From: Variovorax paradoxus
GTDB taxonomy: Bacteria; Pseudomonadota; Gammaproteobacteria; Burkholderiales; Burkholderiaceae_C
Assembly (NCBI RefSeq): GCF_024734665.1
Contig: NZ_CP102931.1
Coordinates: 3,780,001 to 3,844,000 of the forward strand
DNA length: 64,000 nt
Direction of reading: 5' to 3'
Positions 57,047 to 64,000 of this stretch are shown one piece after another. Every line of letters begins with the position of its first letter. Positions within the stretch are counted from its first letter, which is position 1. The translations under genes were made by a program, and so were the position numbers. The notes below the pieces were generated by a model, which saw only the letters and a list, made by a program, of their open reading frames with translations, was not told where the DNA came from and ran no database searches.

Positions 57047-57722
57047 GCTTTTTCTCCAGGTGTTTTCCGAACCGGGCAAGCGGATAGGACAGCATGAAAT
57101 AAAGGGCCAGCACCGTGCCGTAGACAAGCGTGGCCGAGAAGCCCTTGTTGTTCATCGTCTTGCCGGCAAAGGCCAGCTCGACAACGCCAATTTGCGAGGC
57201 CAGCGCGGTGTCCTTGATGAACAGGACGAAGAAACCGAAGACCGGCGGAAGAATGATCTTCCAGGCCTGCGGGACGATCACGAGGCGCAGCGTCTGCAGG
57301 TAGCTGAAGTTCATCGCCGCGGCGGCGTCCCACTGGTTGCGGTGCACCGATTCGAGTCCGCTTCGCACGATTTCGGCGATGAACGCGGTGGCGATCAGGC
57401 AGACGCTGATCAAGGCCACGGTGAACATGGCGAGGTCGGCGTTGAGCCCCTGGAAGATGAAGAACACCAGCATCAGGGTAACGAGGAAGGGGATGCGCCT
57501 GAACAGCTCGATGAAGACCGTCGAAGCAACGCGCAGGGGCCGGCCTGCCGGTCGGGTGTCCAGCCTCACGGCCGCGAGCAGAAAGCCCAGCGAGAACCCG
57601 ACGACGCAGCCGATGGCCGACAAGGCAAAGGTCACGCCCAGCGCCTTCGCGAAGAAGAGCAGGTTGTAGTAGCTGAAGAAGCGAGGCAGCTCCTGGATGA
57701 TCTGGTCGAGCATCAGAACCAC
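57024..57722 (-). CDS. Polar amino-acid ABC transporter permease (second)
   Basis: A 232-residue HisM/GlnP-type permease with about five membrane segments and the cytoplasmic EAA-type loop QWDAAAAMNFSYLQTLRLVI. Its start overlaps the first permease gene by ten bases and its end overlaps the ATPase gene. Together the two permeases form a heterodimeric channel. Confidence 0.92.
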   Translation of the reverse strand: MVLMLDQIIQELPRFFSYYNLLFFAKALGVTFALSAIGCVVGFSLGFLLAAVRLDTRPAGRPLRVASTVFIELFRRIPFLVTLMLVFFIFQGLNADLAMFTVALISVCLIATAFIAEIVRSGLESVHRNQWDAAAAMNFSYLQTLRLVIVPQAWKIILPPVFGFFVLFIKDTALASQIGVVELAFAGKTMNNKGFSATLVYGTVLALYFMLSYPLARFGKHLEKKLAPTRNR

Positions 57723-58381
57723 CTCATCTTGGCGCGGAAGAATCGCTTTCCGACGAAGGCCAGCGACAGCGTGGCTATCAGCGTGATCACGATGTAGAGC
57801 ACCGCGGCAACCGAGAACACCTCGATCGAGCGGAAGGTCTCGGAGTTGATGTTGTAGGCCCGTCCGGTGAGTTCCTCGACACCGAATACGGCCGCCATCG
57901 ACGTGCCGAGGGTCATCAGGATGTACTGGTTGGACAGCGGCGGAAACAGCACGCGCACGATGTGCGGCAGGATCACGTAGCGGATGGTCTGGATGCGCGA
58001 GAAGCCCAGCGTTTCGGCGGCCTCCAGTTCAGGCAGGCGCACCGATTCGAAGCCCGCGCGCTGGATCTCGGTGAGATAGGCACCGGCATTGAGCGTCATG
58101 CCGATCAGCACGGCCTGGTACGGCGACAGCAGGATGCCAGCATCGGGCAGTGCGAAGAAGATGAAGAAGATCTGAACCAGCTGCGGCGTATTGGTGAAGA
58201 ACACCACGTAGACGCCGACGACGCGGCGCGCCCAGCGCGGGCCATAGGCGCGCACCGAGGCGCCGCCAAGGCCGAGCAGCATTCCGAAGGCAAACGCGAG
58301 GAACGCGATCTGCAGGCTCAGCCAGGCGCCGCCGATCAGATAGGGCATGCGCTCCAGCACCGGTGAGTAGTCGAATTGCAT
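57713..58381 (-). CDS. Polar amino-acid ABC transporter permease (first)
   Basis: A 222-residue HisQ/GlnP-type permease. Hydrophobic segments such as LSLQIAFLAFAFGMLLGLGG are followed by the EAA loop ELEAAETLGFSRIQTIRYVI, which docks on the ATPase. It lies 17 bases after the binding-protein gene in the same transcript. Confidence 0.92.
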   Translation of the reverse strand: MQFDYSPVLERMPYLIGGAWLSLQIAFLAFAFGMLLGLGGASVRAYGPRWARRVVGVYVVFFTNTPQLVQIFFIFFALPDAGILLSPYQAVLIGMTLNAGAYLTEIQRAGFESVRLPELEAAETLGFSRIQTIRYVILPHIVRVLFPPLSNQYILMTLGTSMAAVFGVEELTGRAYNINSETFRSIEVFSVAAVLYIVITLIATLSLAFVGKRFFRAKMRWF

Positions 58382-58398
58382 GCCCTCCCCTCGCAGCC

Positions 58399-59232
58399 TT
58401 ATTTATAGGTCGGTGCGGTGCGCGGATCGTGCAGCATCGGGCCGCCGAACCACTTCTTCCAGCGCTCGTCCACGTAGCCGCTCTTGTGCATTTCCTTGAC
58501 GGCCGCGCTGAGTTTCTCGCGCAGGGCGTCATTGCCCTTCTGCACGCCGATGCCGCAGAAGTAGACCTCGATCGGTGCGTCCACGATGCGCCAGTCGACC
58601 TTGTGCTTGGCCGTGTGCTCGGTCATGAAGTCCATCACGTCGATCATTGCATCGGCCCGGCCCTGTGCGATGGCGCGCACCGCATCGGGGTAGTTGTCGA
58701 GCAGCAGCAGTTGGGCCTTCGGCAGCTTTTCCTGCACCAGCTTCACGGGCGTGGCGCCGCGCACCTCGACCAGTCTCACTGCCGGGTCGTTGAGCTCCAT
58801 CCAGTCCTTGTAGGGCTTGGCCTTGGTGGTCAGCACGCCCAGCACTTCGGTGTGCAGCGGCACGGTGAAGTCGATCACCTTCTGGCGCTCGGCCGTGATC
58901 GTCATGGCGCCGAGCACCGCATCGATCTTGCCGCTGCTCACGAAGGGAATGCGGTCGGGTGAGCCGACCTGCACGATCTCGGTCTTGACGCCCAGCAGTT
59001 CGCCGAGCTTGCGCGCGATGTCCACATCGAAGCCGTCGATTTCATTCTTGTCATTGAAGATGCCCAGCGGAGGCAAGGTCGGATTGACGCCGATCACGAG
59101 CTTCTTGCTGGCCACGATTTCATCGAGCGTGCGGGCCGAGCTCACGGCCGGCAGGCCCATCAGCGCCGAACCCAGCGCGAGCGATCCGGCAACCAGGAGG
59201 GTGCGGCGGATGGTGTTCCTTATCTGCTTCAT
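58399..59232 (-). CDS. ABC transporter substrate-binding protein, family 3
   Basis: A 277-residue periplasmic binding protein. A signal peptide (TLLVAGSLALGSALMGLPAV) is followed by the family-3 pattern KLVIGVNPTLPPLGIFNDKN, FDVDIARKLGELLG and DAVLGAMTITAERQKVIDFT. Family 3 usually binds polar amino acids, opines or related zwitterions. It is the first gene of the operon and diverges from the ferredoxin-like gene at 59437. Confidence 0.92.
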   Translation of the reverse strand: MKQIRNTIRRTLLVAGSLALGSALMGLPAVSSARTLDEIVASKKLVIGVNPTLPPLGIFNDKNEIDGFDVDIARKLGELLGVKTEIVQVGSPDRIPFVSSGKIDAVLGAMTITAERQKVIDFTVPLHTEVLGVLTTKAKPYKDWMELNDPAVRLVEVRGATPVKLVQEKLPKAQLLLLDNYPDAVRAIAQGRADAMIDVMDFMTEHTAKHKVDWRIVDAPIEVYFCGIGVQKGNDALREKLSAAVKEMHKSGYVDERWKKWFGGPMLHDPRTAPTYK

Positions 59233-59436
59233 CGAGAAAAACTCCTAGAGGGTGAAGGTTGAACCAGTCGCCGAAGCGGCCCGGATGTCGGGGAAAACGG
59301 ATGCAAGACGAATGCCAGATCGCATTTTGTCTTCAAAAAATATAAGATATATATATTGAATGTATACAATAAACTTCGAGCGGTCCAGTCCAGTCTTCCA
59401 GTTCGCGTTTACCCGTTCATTCCGTCACTTCCTCTC
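59233..59436. promoter_or_regulatory. Divergent promoter region with AT-rich core and palindrome
   Basis: A 204-base region between the ABC operon and the dehydrogenase operon. From 59327 to 59375 it is very AT-rich (ATATAAGATATATATATTG near its middle), giving likely -10 elements for either direction. At 59360-59369 lies ATGTATACAA with the perfect 8-base palindrome TGTATACA at 59361-59368, similar to the site before the GntR gene at 55488. It is the probable shared control point for uptake and oxidation. Confidence 0.5.
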
Positions 59437-59763
59437 ATGACGAAAAGCTCAACTTCTGCGATGCCATCGCTGCGCGCCGACCAGGCGGTGCAGCGCGGGC
59501 CCGCGGTGCGTTTCATGGCCGACGGCTGTACGGTCGACGCGTTCGAGGGCGAGAGCGTCGCGGCGGCACTCTTTGCCGCAGGACAGCGCGAACTCCGGCG
59601 CAGTCCGCGCGACAACGCACCGCGCGGAATGTTCTGCCTCATGGGCTCCTGCCAGGAATGCCTCGTATGGGTCGGCGGGCGCAAGCTGCCGGCCTGCCAG
59701 GTGCCGGCGGCGGCGGGCCTGGAGATCGAATCGCTCGACTTTCGGGAGCAGCGTCTTGGCTGA
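59437..59763 (+). CDS. (2Fe-2S)-binding subunit of an HcnABC/LhpBEF-like dehydrogenase
   Basis: A 108-residue ferredoxin-fold protein. The four cluster cysteines are Cys67, Cys72, Cys75 and Cys87 in MFCLMGSCQECLVWVGGRKL and ACQVP. Small subunits like this pair with two flavoproteins in hydrogen cyanide synthase, opine oxidases and D-hydroxyproline dehydrogenase. The ATG at 59437 gives the family length; an ATG at 59356 would add an unrelated tail. It overlaps the next gene by eight bases. Confidence 0.88.
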   Translation: MTKSSTSAMPSLRADQAVQRGPAVRFMADGCTVDAFEGESVAAALFAAGQRELRRSPRDNAPRGMFCLMGSCQECLVWVGGRKLPACQVPAAAGLEIESLDFREQRLG

Positions 59764-61204
59764 AGCGCCCCCTTCCCCCATCGATCTGCTGGTGATCGGC
59801 GCCGGACCGGCCGGTGCACGCGCCGCGCTGCGCGCGCAGGCCTGCGGCCTCGACGTCCTGCTGGTCGATGAGAACTCCGACGCTGGCGGACAGGTGTGGC
59901 GCCCCCTGCCCCCGGGCTTCACGCGGGCGGCGGGCGCACGGCCCTCGGCCGAAGCCGTACAGGGCGACGCCCTGCGCGAAGAGCTGAGCCGTTCCGGCAT
60001 CCGATGCCTGTTCGGCCACAAGGTATGGAACGTGGGCAGCAGCCTTCGCACCGACCTGATCGGCCCCAAGGGCGTGACGAGCTGGCAGCCGCGTGCATTG
60101 CTCGTGGCAACAGGCACGACCGAGCGGGTCGTTCCCTTCACCGGCTGGACCCTGCCCGGCGTCATCGGCCTGGCCGCTGCCACGATCCTCCTCAAGTCCC
60201 AGAACATGCTGCCCGGGCGCCGCACGCTGGTGGCAGGCAGCGGCCCCCTGCTGCTGGCTGTGGCCAGCGGCATCCTCAAGGCCGGCGGTGAGGTCGCTGC
60301 CGTGCTGGACCTGGCCAGCCGGGCCGACTGGCTGCAGACCTTGCCCTCGCTGGCAGGCCGGCCCGATCTGCTGTGGCAGGGCGTGCAATGGAAGGCGCTC
60401 TTGCGCAAGGCGCGTGTACCGCTGCTCTATCGCCACGGCATCGCGTCGGTCGAGGCGCTCGGCAACGGATTCCGCGTTCACGCGCAGCAGGTCGACATGA
60501 CCGGTGCACCGGTTGCGCATGCCGCGCCTGTGGCTTTCGAGGCGGACGCCGTCGCGGTGGGGCACGGCCTTGTGCCGGGCACCGACGTCACCCGGCTGCT
60601 GCGCGCACGCCACCGCTACGAAGCGGCGCGTGGCGGCTGGATTGCCGAGACCGATGCACAGGGTCGCACCTCCGTCGCCGGTCTGTACATCGCCGGCGAC
60701 GGGGCTGGCATTGCCGGCGCCGCCGCGGCCGGCGCCCACGGCGAACTGGCAGCCGTGGCCTGCGCCCACGATCTGGGCCGATTGACGGCCGAGGCCCACT
60801 CCCGCGAGCGCGATCGACTGCTCGCGCAATGGCACAAGCCAGCCCGCTTCGGGCGCGCGATGGCGGGTCTGATGGCACTGCGTGCAGGCGCCGTCGCGAG
60901 CATCGCACCCGACACGGTGGTTTGCCGCTGCGAAGACGTGACGCGAGCCGAAATCGATGCCGCCGCGCGCGATGGCGCCCGCGACATGAACCAGCTCAAG
61001 GCCTGGACACGCTGCGGCATGGGCCCCTGCCAGGGCCGCACCTGCGGGGACATCGCGGGCGCCCTGCTCGCTGCTCACGCTGGCAGCCGCGAAGCCGTGG
61101 GCTGCTTCACGGGCCGGGCCCCGCTGCGCCCGGTCTCGCTCGCCGAGGTGGCTGGCGACTACACCTACGCCGACATCCCGATCCCCAAGGCGGCTCCGCT
61201 GTGA
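59756..61204 (+). CDS. FAD/NAD(P)-binding subunit with C-terminal Fe-S domain (HcnB/OoxA/LhpE type)
   Basis: A 482-residue flavoprotein. The first dinucleotide motif is LLVIGAGPAGARAAL, a second lies at LVAGSGPLLLAVASG, and the C-terminal bfd-like domain has Cys390 and Cys392 (VCRCEDV) and Cys420 and Cys425 (RCGMGPCQG) for a second [2Fe-2S] cluster. The start is a TTG at 59756, with GGGAG upstream, inside the end of the previous gene. It would carry electrons between the catalytic flavoprotein and an acceptor. It is coupled to the next gene by a GTGA overlap. Confidence 0.9.
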   Translation: MAEAPPSPIDLLVIGAGPAGARAALRAQACGLDVLLVDENSDAGGQVWRPLPPGFTRAAGARPSAEAVQGDALREELSRSGIRCLFGHKVWNVGSSLRTDLIGPKGVTSWQPRALLVATGTTERVVPFTGWTLPGVIGLAAATILLKSQNMLPGRRTLVAGSGPLLLAVASGILKAGGEVAAVLDLASRADWLQTLPSLAGRPDLLWQGVQWKALLRKARVPLLYRHGIASVEALGNGFRVHAQQVDMTGAPVAHAAPVAFEADAVAVGHGLVPGTDVTRLLRARHRYEAARGGWIAETDAQGRTSVAGLYIAGDGAGIAGAAAAGAHGELAAVACAHDLGRLTAEAHSRERDRLLAQWHKPARFGRAMAGLMALRAGAVASIAPDTVVCRCEDVTRAEIDAAARDGARDMNQLKAWTRCGMGPCQGRTCGDIAGALLAAHAGSREAVGCFTGRAPLRPVSLAEVAGDYTYADIPIPKAAPL

Positions 61205-62349
61205 GCGACAACGCGCACTCATCGGCCGCATACGACGCGGTCGTGATCGGCGGCGGCGTCATGGGCTGCTCGACCGCGCTGCATCTCGCGCAAGGCGGCA
61301 TGCGGGTCGCGCTGGTCGATCGCGGGCCCCTGTGCCGTGAGGCATCCGGCGTCAACGCCGGCACGCTGACGCTGCACATGACGCGTGCTGCGCTCGTGCC
61401 CTATGCAATGCGCGCCTGGCAAATGTGGATAGATGCCGAGAAATGGCTGGGCATGAGCGTGCTTGCAACCCATGTGCCGGGCCTCACGCTGGCCTTCACC
61501 GAGGCCGAGTGCGAGCTGGTCGAACTGCGCGCCAAAGCCCGACGCGAATACGGTGCGCCGATCGAAGTCATTTCTCCGGCGCGCGCGAGAGAGATCGAGC
61601 CCGGCGTGCATCCCGGCCTGCTGAAGGCGGGCTACTGCGACATCGACGGCTTCGCGAGCGCCTATCTCACGGGCCGCGCCTTCCGCCATGCGCTCACGGC
61701 CGCCGGCGTCGACGTGCTCGAGAACACGCCTGTCGAAGGCATCGACTCCGGGGACGCGGGCCACGTAATCCGATTCGATGGCGCGGCGAGCCGGCCGCCC
61801 TTGCAGGCGACTCGCGTGGTTCTCGCGGGCGGGGTGTGGATCGAGAACATGCTCGCCTGGCTCGGCGTGCAGATTCCGATCAAGGTGCTGATCAACCAGC
61901 TCATCATCACCGAGCGTGTGCGGCCAGTGATGCGCACCGTGCTCAGCGTCGCCAACGGGTTGTTGTCGCTCAAGCAGTTCGCCAACGGCACGGTGCTGAT
62001 CGGCGGCGGCTGGCAGGGCGAAGGCGACCGCGAGCGCGGTGGCGTCGAGGCCCGTCCGCAGAATCTCGTGGGCAACATGCGCCTGGCGGCCTATGCACTG
62101 CCCGCCCTGGCCGAGGCCCGCATCGCGCGCATCTGGCTCGGCCTGGAGGCCGAGACGGCCGACGCCATGCCGATCATCGGCGACGTGCCCGGCGTGCCGC
62201 GGGCCTACGTGGTTGGCAGCGCCCACTCGGGCTACACCAGCGGTCCGTTCATGGGCCGGATCATGGCCCAGCACATCCTCGGGCAGCAGCCCGAACTGCC
62301 TCTTTTCGATCCCGCCCGCCTGTTGGGCATGCCGATGCCCGGCGCTTGA
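61201..62349 (+). CDS. FAD-dependent amino/imino acid dehydrogenase subunit (HcnC/OoxB/LhpB type)
   Basis: A 382-residue DadA/sarcosine-oxidase-like flavoprotein. It starts with GTG at 61201, overlapping the previous stop, and has YDAVVIGGGVMGCSTALHLA near residues 11-30, the ASGVNAGTL flavin loop and the C-terminal MPIIGDVPGVPRAYVVGSAH and GYTSGPFMG. This is the likely substrate-oxidising subunit, acting on a secondary amine or D-amino acid. Twelve bases separate it from the DapA-family gene. Confidence 0.9.
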   Translation: MSDNAHSSAAYDAVVIGGGVMGCSTALHLAQGGMRVALVDRGPLCREASGVNAGTLTLHMTRAALVPYAMRAWQMWIDAEKWLGMSVLATHVPGLTLAFTEAECELVELRAKARREYGAPIEVISPARAREIEPGVHPGLLKAGYCDIDGFASAYLTGRAFRHALTAAGVDVLENTPVEGIDSGDAGHVIRFDGAASRPPLQATRVVLAGGVWIENMLAWLGVQIPIKVLINQLIITERVRPVMRTVLSVANGLLSLKQFANGTVLIGGGWQGEGDRERGGVEARPQNLVGNMRLAAYALPALAEARIARIWLGLEAETADAMPIIGDVPGVPRAYVVGSAHSGYTSGPFMGRIMAQHILGQQPELPLFDPARLLGMPMPGA

Positions 62350-62361
62350 TAACCCGTTCCC

Positions 62362-63297
62362 ATGATTCCCCAACAATCCGACGCTTTCCACGGCATCTAT
62401 GCCGCCACCCTGTGCCCGCTGCTCGACGACGGCCGCATCGACGAAGCGACGCTGGCGCGTCATCTCGAGGCCAACGCCTTTGTGCCGGGCATGAAGGGCC
62501 TGCTGATCAACGGCCATGCCGGCGAGAACTTCTCGCTCTCGCGCGAGGAGAAGCGCCGGGTGACCAAGATCGCATTCGAGGTTTGCGGCGAACGATCGCT
62601 GCTGGTGTGCGGCATCAATGCCGAAGACAGCCTCGAGGCCCAGCGTCATGTCGACGACGCCAAGGCGGCCCGGGCCGATGCCGTGCTGGTCTTTCCGCCG
62701 TTCTCGTGGGCGCTCTCGCAAGATTCGCGCATGGCGGTAACGCACCACCGGATTGCCAATGCCAACGCGCAGATGCCCCTGATGCTCTACCAGGCCGGCG
62801 TCAACGCAGGCACCCTCGCCTATCGTCCCGAGGTGCTGGCAGAGCTCGCCCAGATGCCGCATGTGGTCGGCATCAAGGAGGGAAGCTGGGAGGCAGCAGC
62901 CTACGAGGCCAACCGCCGCCTGGTGAAGCGGGTGGCGCCGCACGTCGCAATGATGGCCTCGGGCGACGAGCATCTGCTGACCTGCTTCGCGATCGGCAGC
63001 GAAGGCAGCCTGGTGAGCCTGGCCGCGGTCGTGCCCGAGCTGGTGATCGACCTCGACCTTGCGATCAAGCGTGGCGATCTCGCGCAGGCACGCAATCTCA
63101 ACGACCGCATCTACCCGCTCGCCAAGGCGATCTACGGCACCGCGCCCGGCGGGTACGCCACGGCGCGCCTGAAGACCTGCCTCAAGCTGCTGGGCCGCTT
63201 TCCGAGCGACGCCATGCGCCCGCCGATAGGACCGCTGCCGCGCGATGAAGTCGCGGCACTGGAACGTGCGCTGGCCGAGGCCGGCGTGCACGCCTGA
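62362..63297 (+). CDS. DapA-family aldolase/deaminase
   Basis: A 311-residue TIM-barrel enzyme. The Schiff-base Lys172 is in VVGIKEGSWEA and Tyr143 is in LMLYQAGVNAG, both expected for the family. The usual GTTGE phosphate-like motif reads GHAGE (51-55), so it is not dihydrodipicolinate synthase. After an LhpBEF-like dehydrogenase, a pyrroline-hydroxycarboxylate deaminase role (LhpC/HypD type) is attractive; a keto-acid aldolase is the alternative. Confidence 0.86.
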   Translation: MIPQQSDAFHGIYAATLCPLLDDGRIDEATLARHLEANAFVPGMKGLLINGHAGENFSLSREEKRRVTKIAFEVCGERSLLVCGINAEDSLEAQRHVDDAKAARADAVLVFPPFSWALSQDSRMAVTHHRIANANAQMPLMLYQAGVNAGTLAYRPEVLAELAQMPHVVGIKEGSWEAAAYEANRRLVKRVAPHVAMMASGDEHLLTCFAIGSEGSLVSLAAVVPELVIDLDLAIKRGDLAQARNLNDRIYPLAKAIYGTAPGGYATARLKTCLKLLGRFPSDAMRPPIGPLPRDEVAALERALAEAGVHA

Positions 63298-63325
63298 ACC
63301 GAACCGACCAAGGAGAGCCCCGCCC

Positions 63326-64000
63326 ATGACCCGCAAGATCATCCGCAACGGCCGCATCGTCACGGCCGTGGACGACTACACCGCCGACCTGCTGATCGAC
63401 GATGGCTGCATCGTCGCCATTGGCCGCGCACTCGATGTCGGCGCCGACGTCGAGGTCATCGATGCCGCCGGCATGCTGGTGCTGCCTGGCGGGGTGGATT
63501 GCCACACCCACATGGACAACACCTTCGGCGACTCGACCACCTGCGACAGCTTCGAGTCGGGCACGCGTTCGGCCGCTTTCGGGGGCACCACGACGATCGT
63601 GGACTTCGCCTTCCAGCGCAAGGGCGTGGGCGTGCTCGAGGCCATCGAACGGGCCCGCGCGAAGGGCGCCGACGGGGCCTGCATCGACTACGGCTTCCAT
63701 GTCATCGTGACCGGCGTGGATGACCAGGCGCTGGCCGACATGCAGCACGCGATCCGGCATGAAGGAGTCTCGAGCTTCAAGATGTTCATGGCCTACCCGG
63801 GTTCGGTGATGGTCGACGACGCGGCCATCTTCCAGGCCATGCGCATGGTCGGGCAGCACGGCGGCATGATCGCGCTGCACGCCGAGAACGGGACCATCAT
63901 CGAGCTCCTCATCAAGGAGGCGCTGGCGCAGGGGCACACCGCACCCAAGTACCACGCGCTCACACGGCCGGCGATCATGGAGGGCGAGGCCACGCACCGC
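63326..64000 (+). CDS. Dihydropyrimidinase / D-hydantoinase, N-terminal part (3' end outside window)
   Basis: The first 225 residues of a cyclic amidohydrolase. Metal ligands are visible: His60 and His62 in DCHTHMDN, the to-be-carboxylated Lys152 in SSFKMFMAY, and His185 in ALHAENG. AAGGAGAG precedes the ATG at 63326, 28 bases after the DapA-family gene. It opens cyclic ureides or imides such as hydantoins or dihydropyrimidines. Its presence suggests that the operon's substrate is cyclic or is produced from a hydantoin-like compound. Full members are about 460-480 residues, so half is missing. Confidence 0.92.
   Translation, partial: MTRKIIRNGRIVTAVDDYTADLLIDDGCIVAIGRALDVGADVEVIDAAGMLVLPGGVDCHTHMDNTFGDSTTCDSFESGTRSAAFGGTTTIVDFAFQRKGVGVLEAIERARAKGADGACIDYGFHVIVTGVDDQALADMQHAIRHEGVSSFKMFMAYPGSVMVDDAAIFQAMRMVGQHGGMIALHAENGTIIELLIKEALAQGHTAPKYHALTRPAIMEGEATHR

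Noticed and set aside
61219..63363. A 714-codon minus-strand frame opposite the dehydrogenase subunit and DapA-family genes
   Set aside because: Same explanation: antisense of two well-supported genes, His/Arg/Gly-rich translation.
1..64000. tRNA, rRNA, CRISPR array, intact insertion sequence, prophage or replication origin
   Set aside because: None was seen on reading both strands; gaps between genes are short and hold no cloverleaf, regular repeat-spacer pattern, transposase or terminal repeats.

Overview
The window is GC-rich chromosomal DNA from a betaproteobacterium, most likely a Burkholderiales member close to Variovorax or other Comamonadaceae. This rests on the very high GC at third codon positions, three orphan Bug-type (tripartite tricarboxylate) solute-binding proteins, a PilQ of betaproteobacterial style, and a dense patchwork of catabolic operons, each with its own GntR or LysR regulator. 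I see no tRNA, rRNA, CRISPR array, intact insertion sequence or phage gene. Family assignments come from motifs read by eye, not from searches.

Layout. (1) 1-5880, plus: a five-gene chain joined by ATGA overlaps (hydantoinase B, hydantoinase A, isochorismatase-type amidase, FAD oxidoreductase, isocitrate-lyase-like lyase), probably opening and degrading a cyclic amide of unknown identity. (2) 5882-14237, minus: a complete malonate-use locus, mdcR, madL, madM, mdcA, mdcC, mdcD, mdcE, mdcG, mdcB, mdcH. (3) 14541-24384: an isolated pilQ, a three-part RND efflux system and a divergent two-component system. (4) 24500-28055: a lipid-anchored phosphoesterase with a lectin-like end, then a scar made of two gene remnants, and a small unknown gene. 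(5) 28087-33515: a sugar-acid operon (IlvD-type dehydratase, RraA-type protein, Bug protein, SMP-30 lactonase) with a divergent GntR regulator. (6) 33587-38266: a UTRA regulator divergent from a lyase, Bug protein and fumarase-like operon, with a striking double palindrome between them.

(7) 38485-42459: glycosyltransferase, Dps, acyl-CoA dehydrogenase-like protein, PIG-L deacetylase and NodS-like methyltransferase. This set looks like an uncharacterised glycoconjugate pathway and is my best candidate for an undescribed system. (8) 42613-46453: a SnoaL-like protein, a decayed receiver domain, and an exported royal-jelly-family protein paired with an exported hydratase-fold protein, then a LysR regulator. 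(9) 46654-55389: a putative aromatic degradation locus. Eight minus-strand genes diverge from a flavin hydroxylase, and three copies of a 24-bp operator tie the locus to its GntR regulator. (10) 55488-64000, running off the end: GntR regulator, polar amino-acid ABC transporter, a three-part HcnABC/LhpBEF-like dehydrogenase, a DapA-family enzyme and a dihydropyrimidinase. This fits uptake and oxidation of a D-imino or D-amino acid such as hydroxyproline, or of a related cyclic compound.

Most operons follow one plan: a small regulator, a transporter or Bug protein, and three to five enzymes with overlapping stop and start codons. Gene starts were set by upstream Shine-Dalgarno sequences and stop-start overlaps, and several genes use GTG or TTG.
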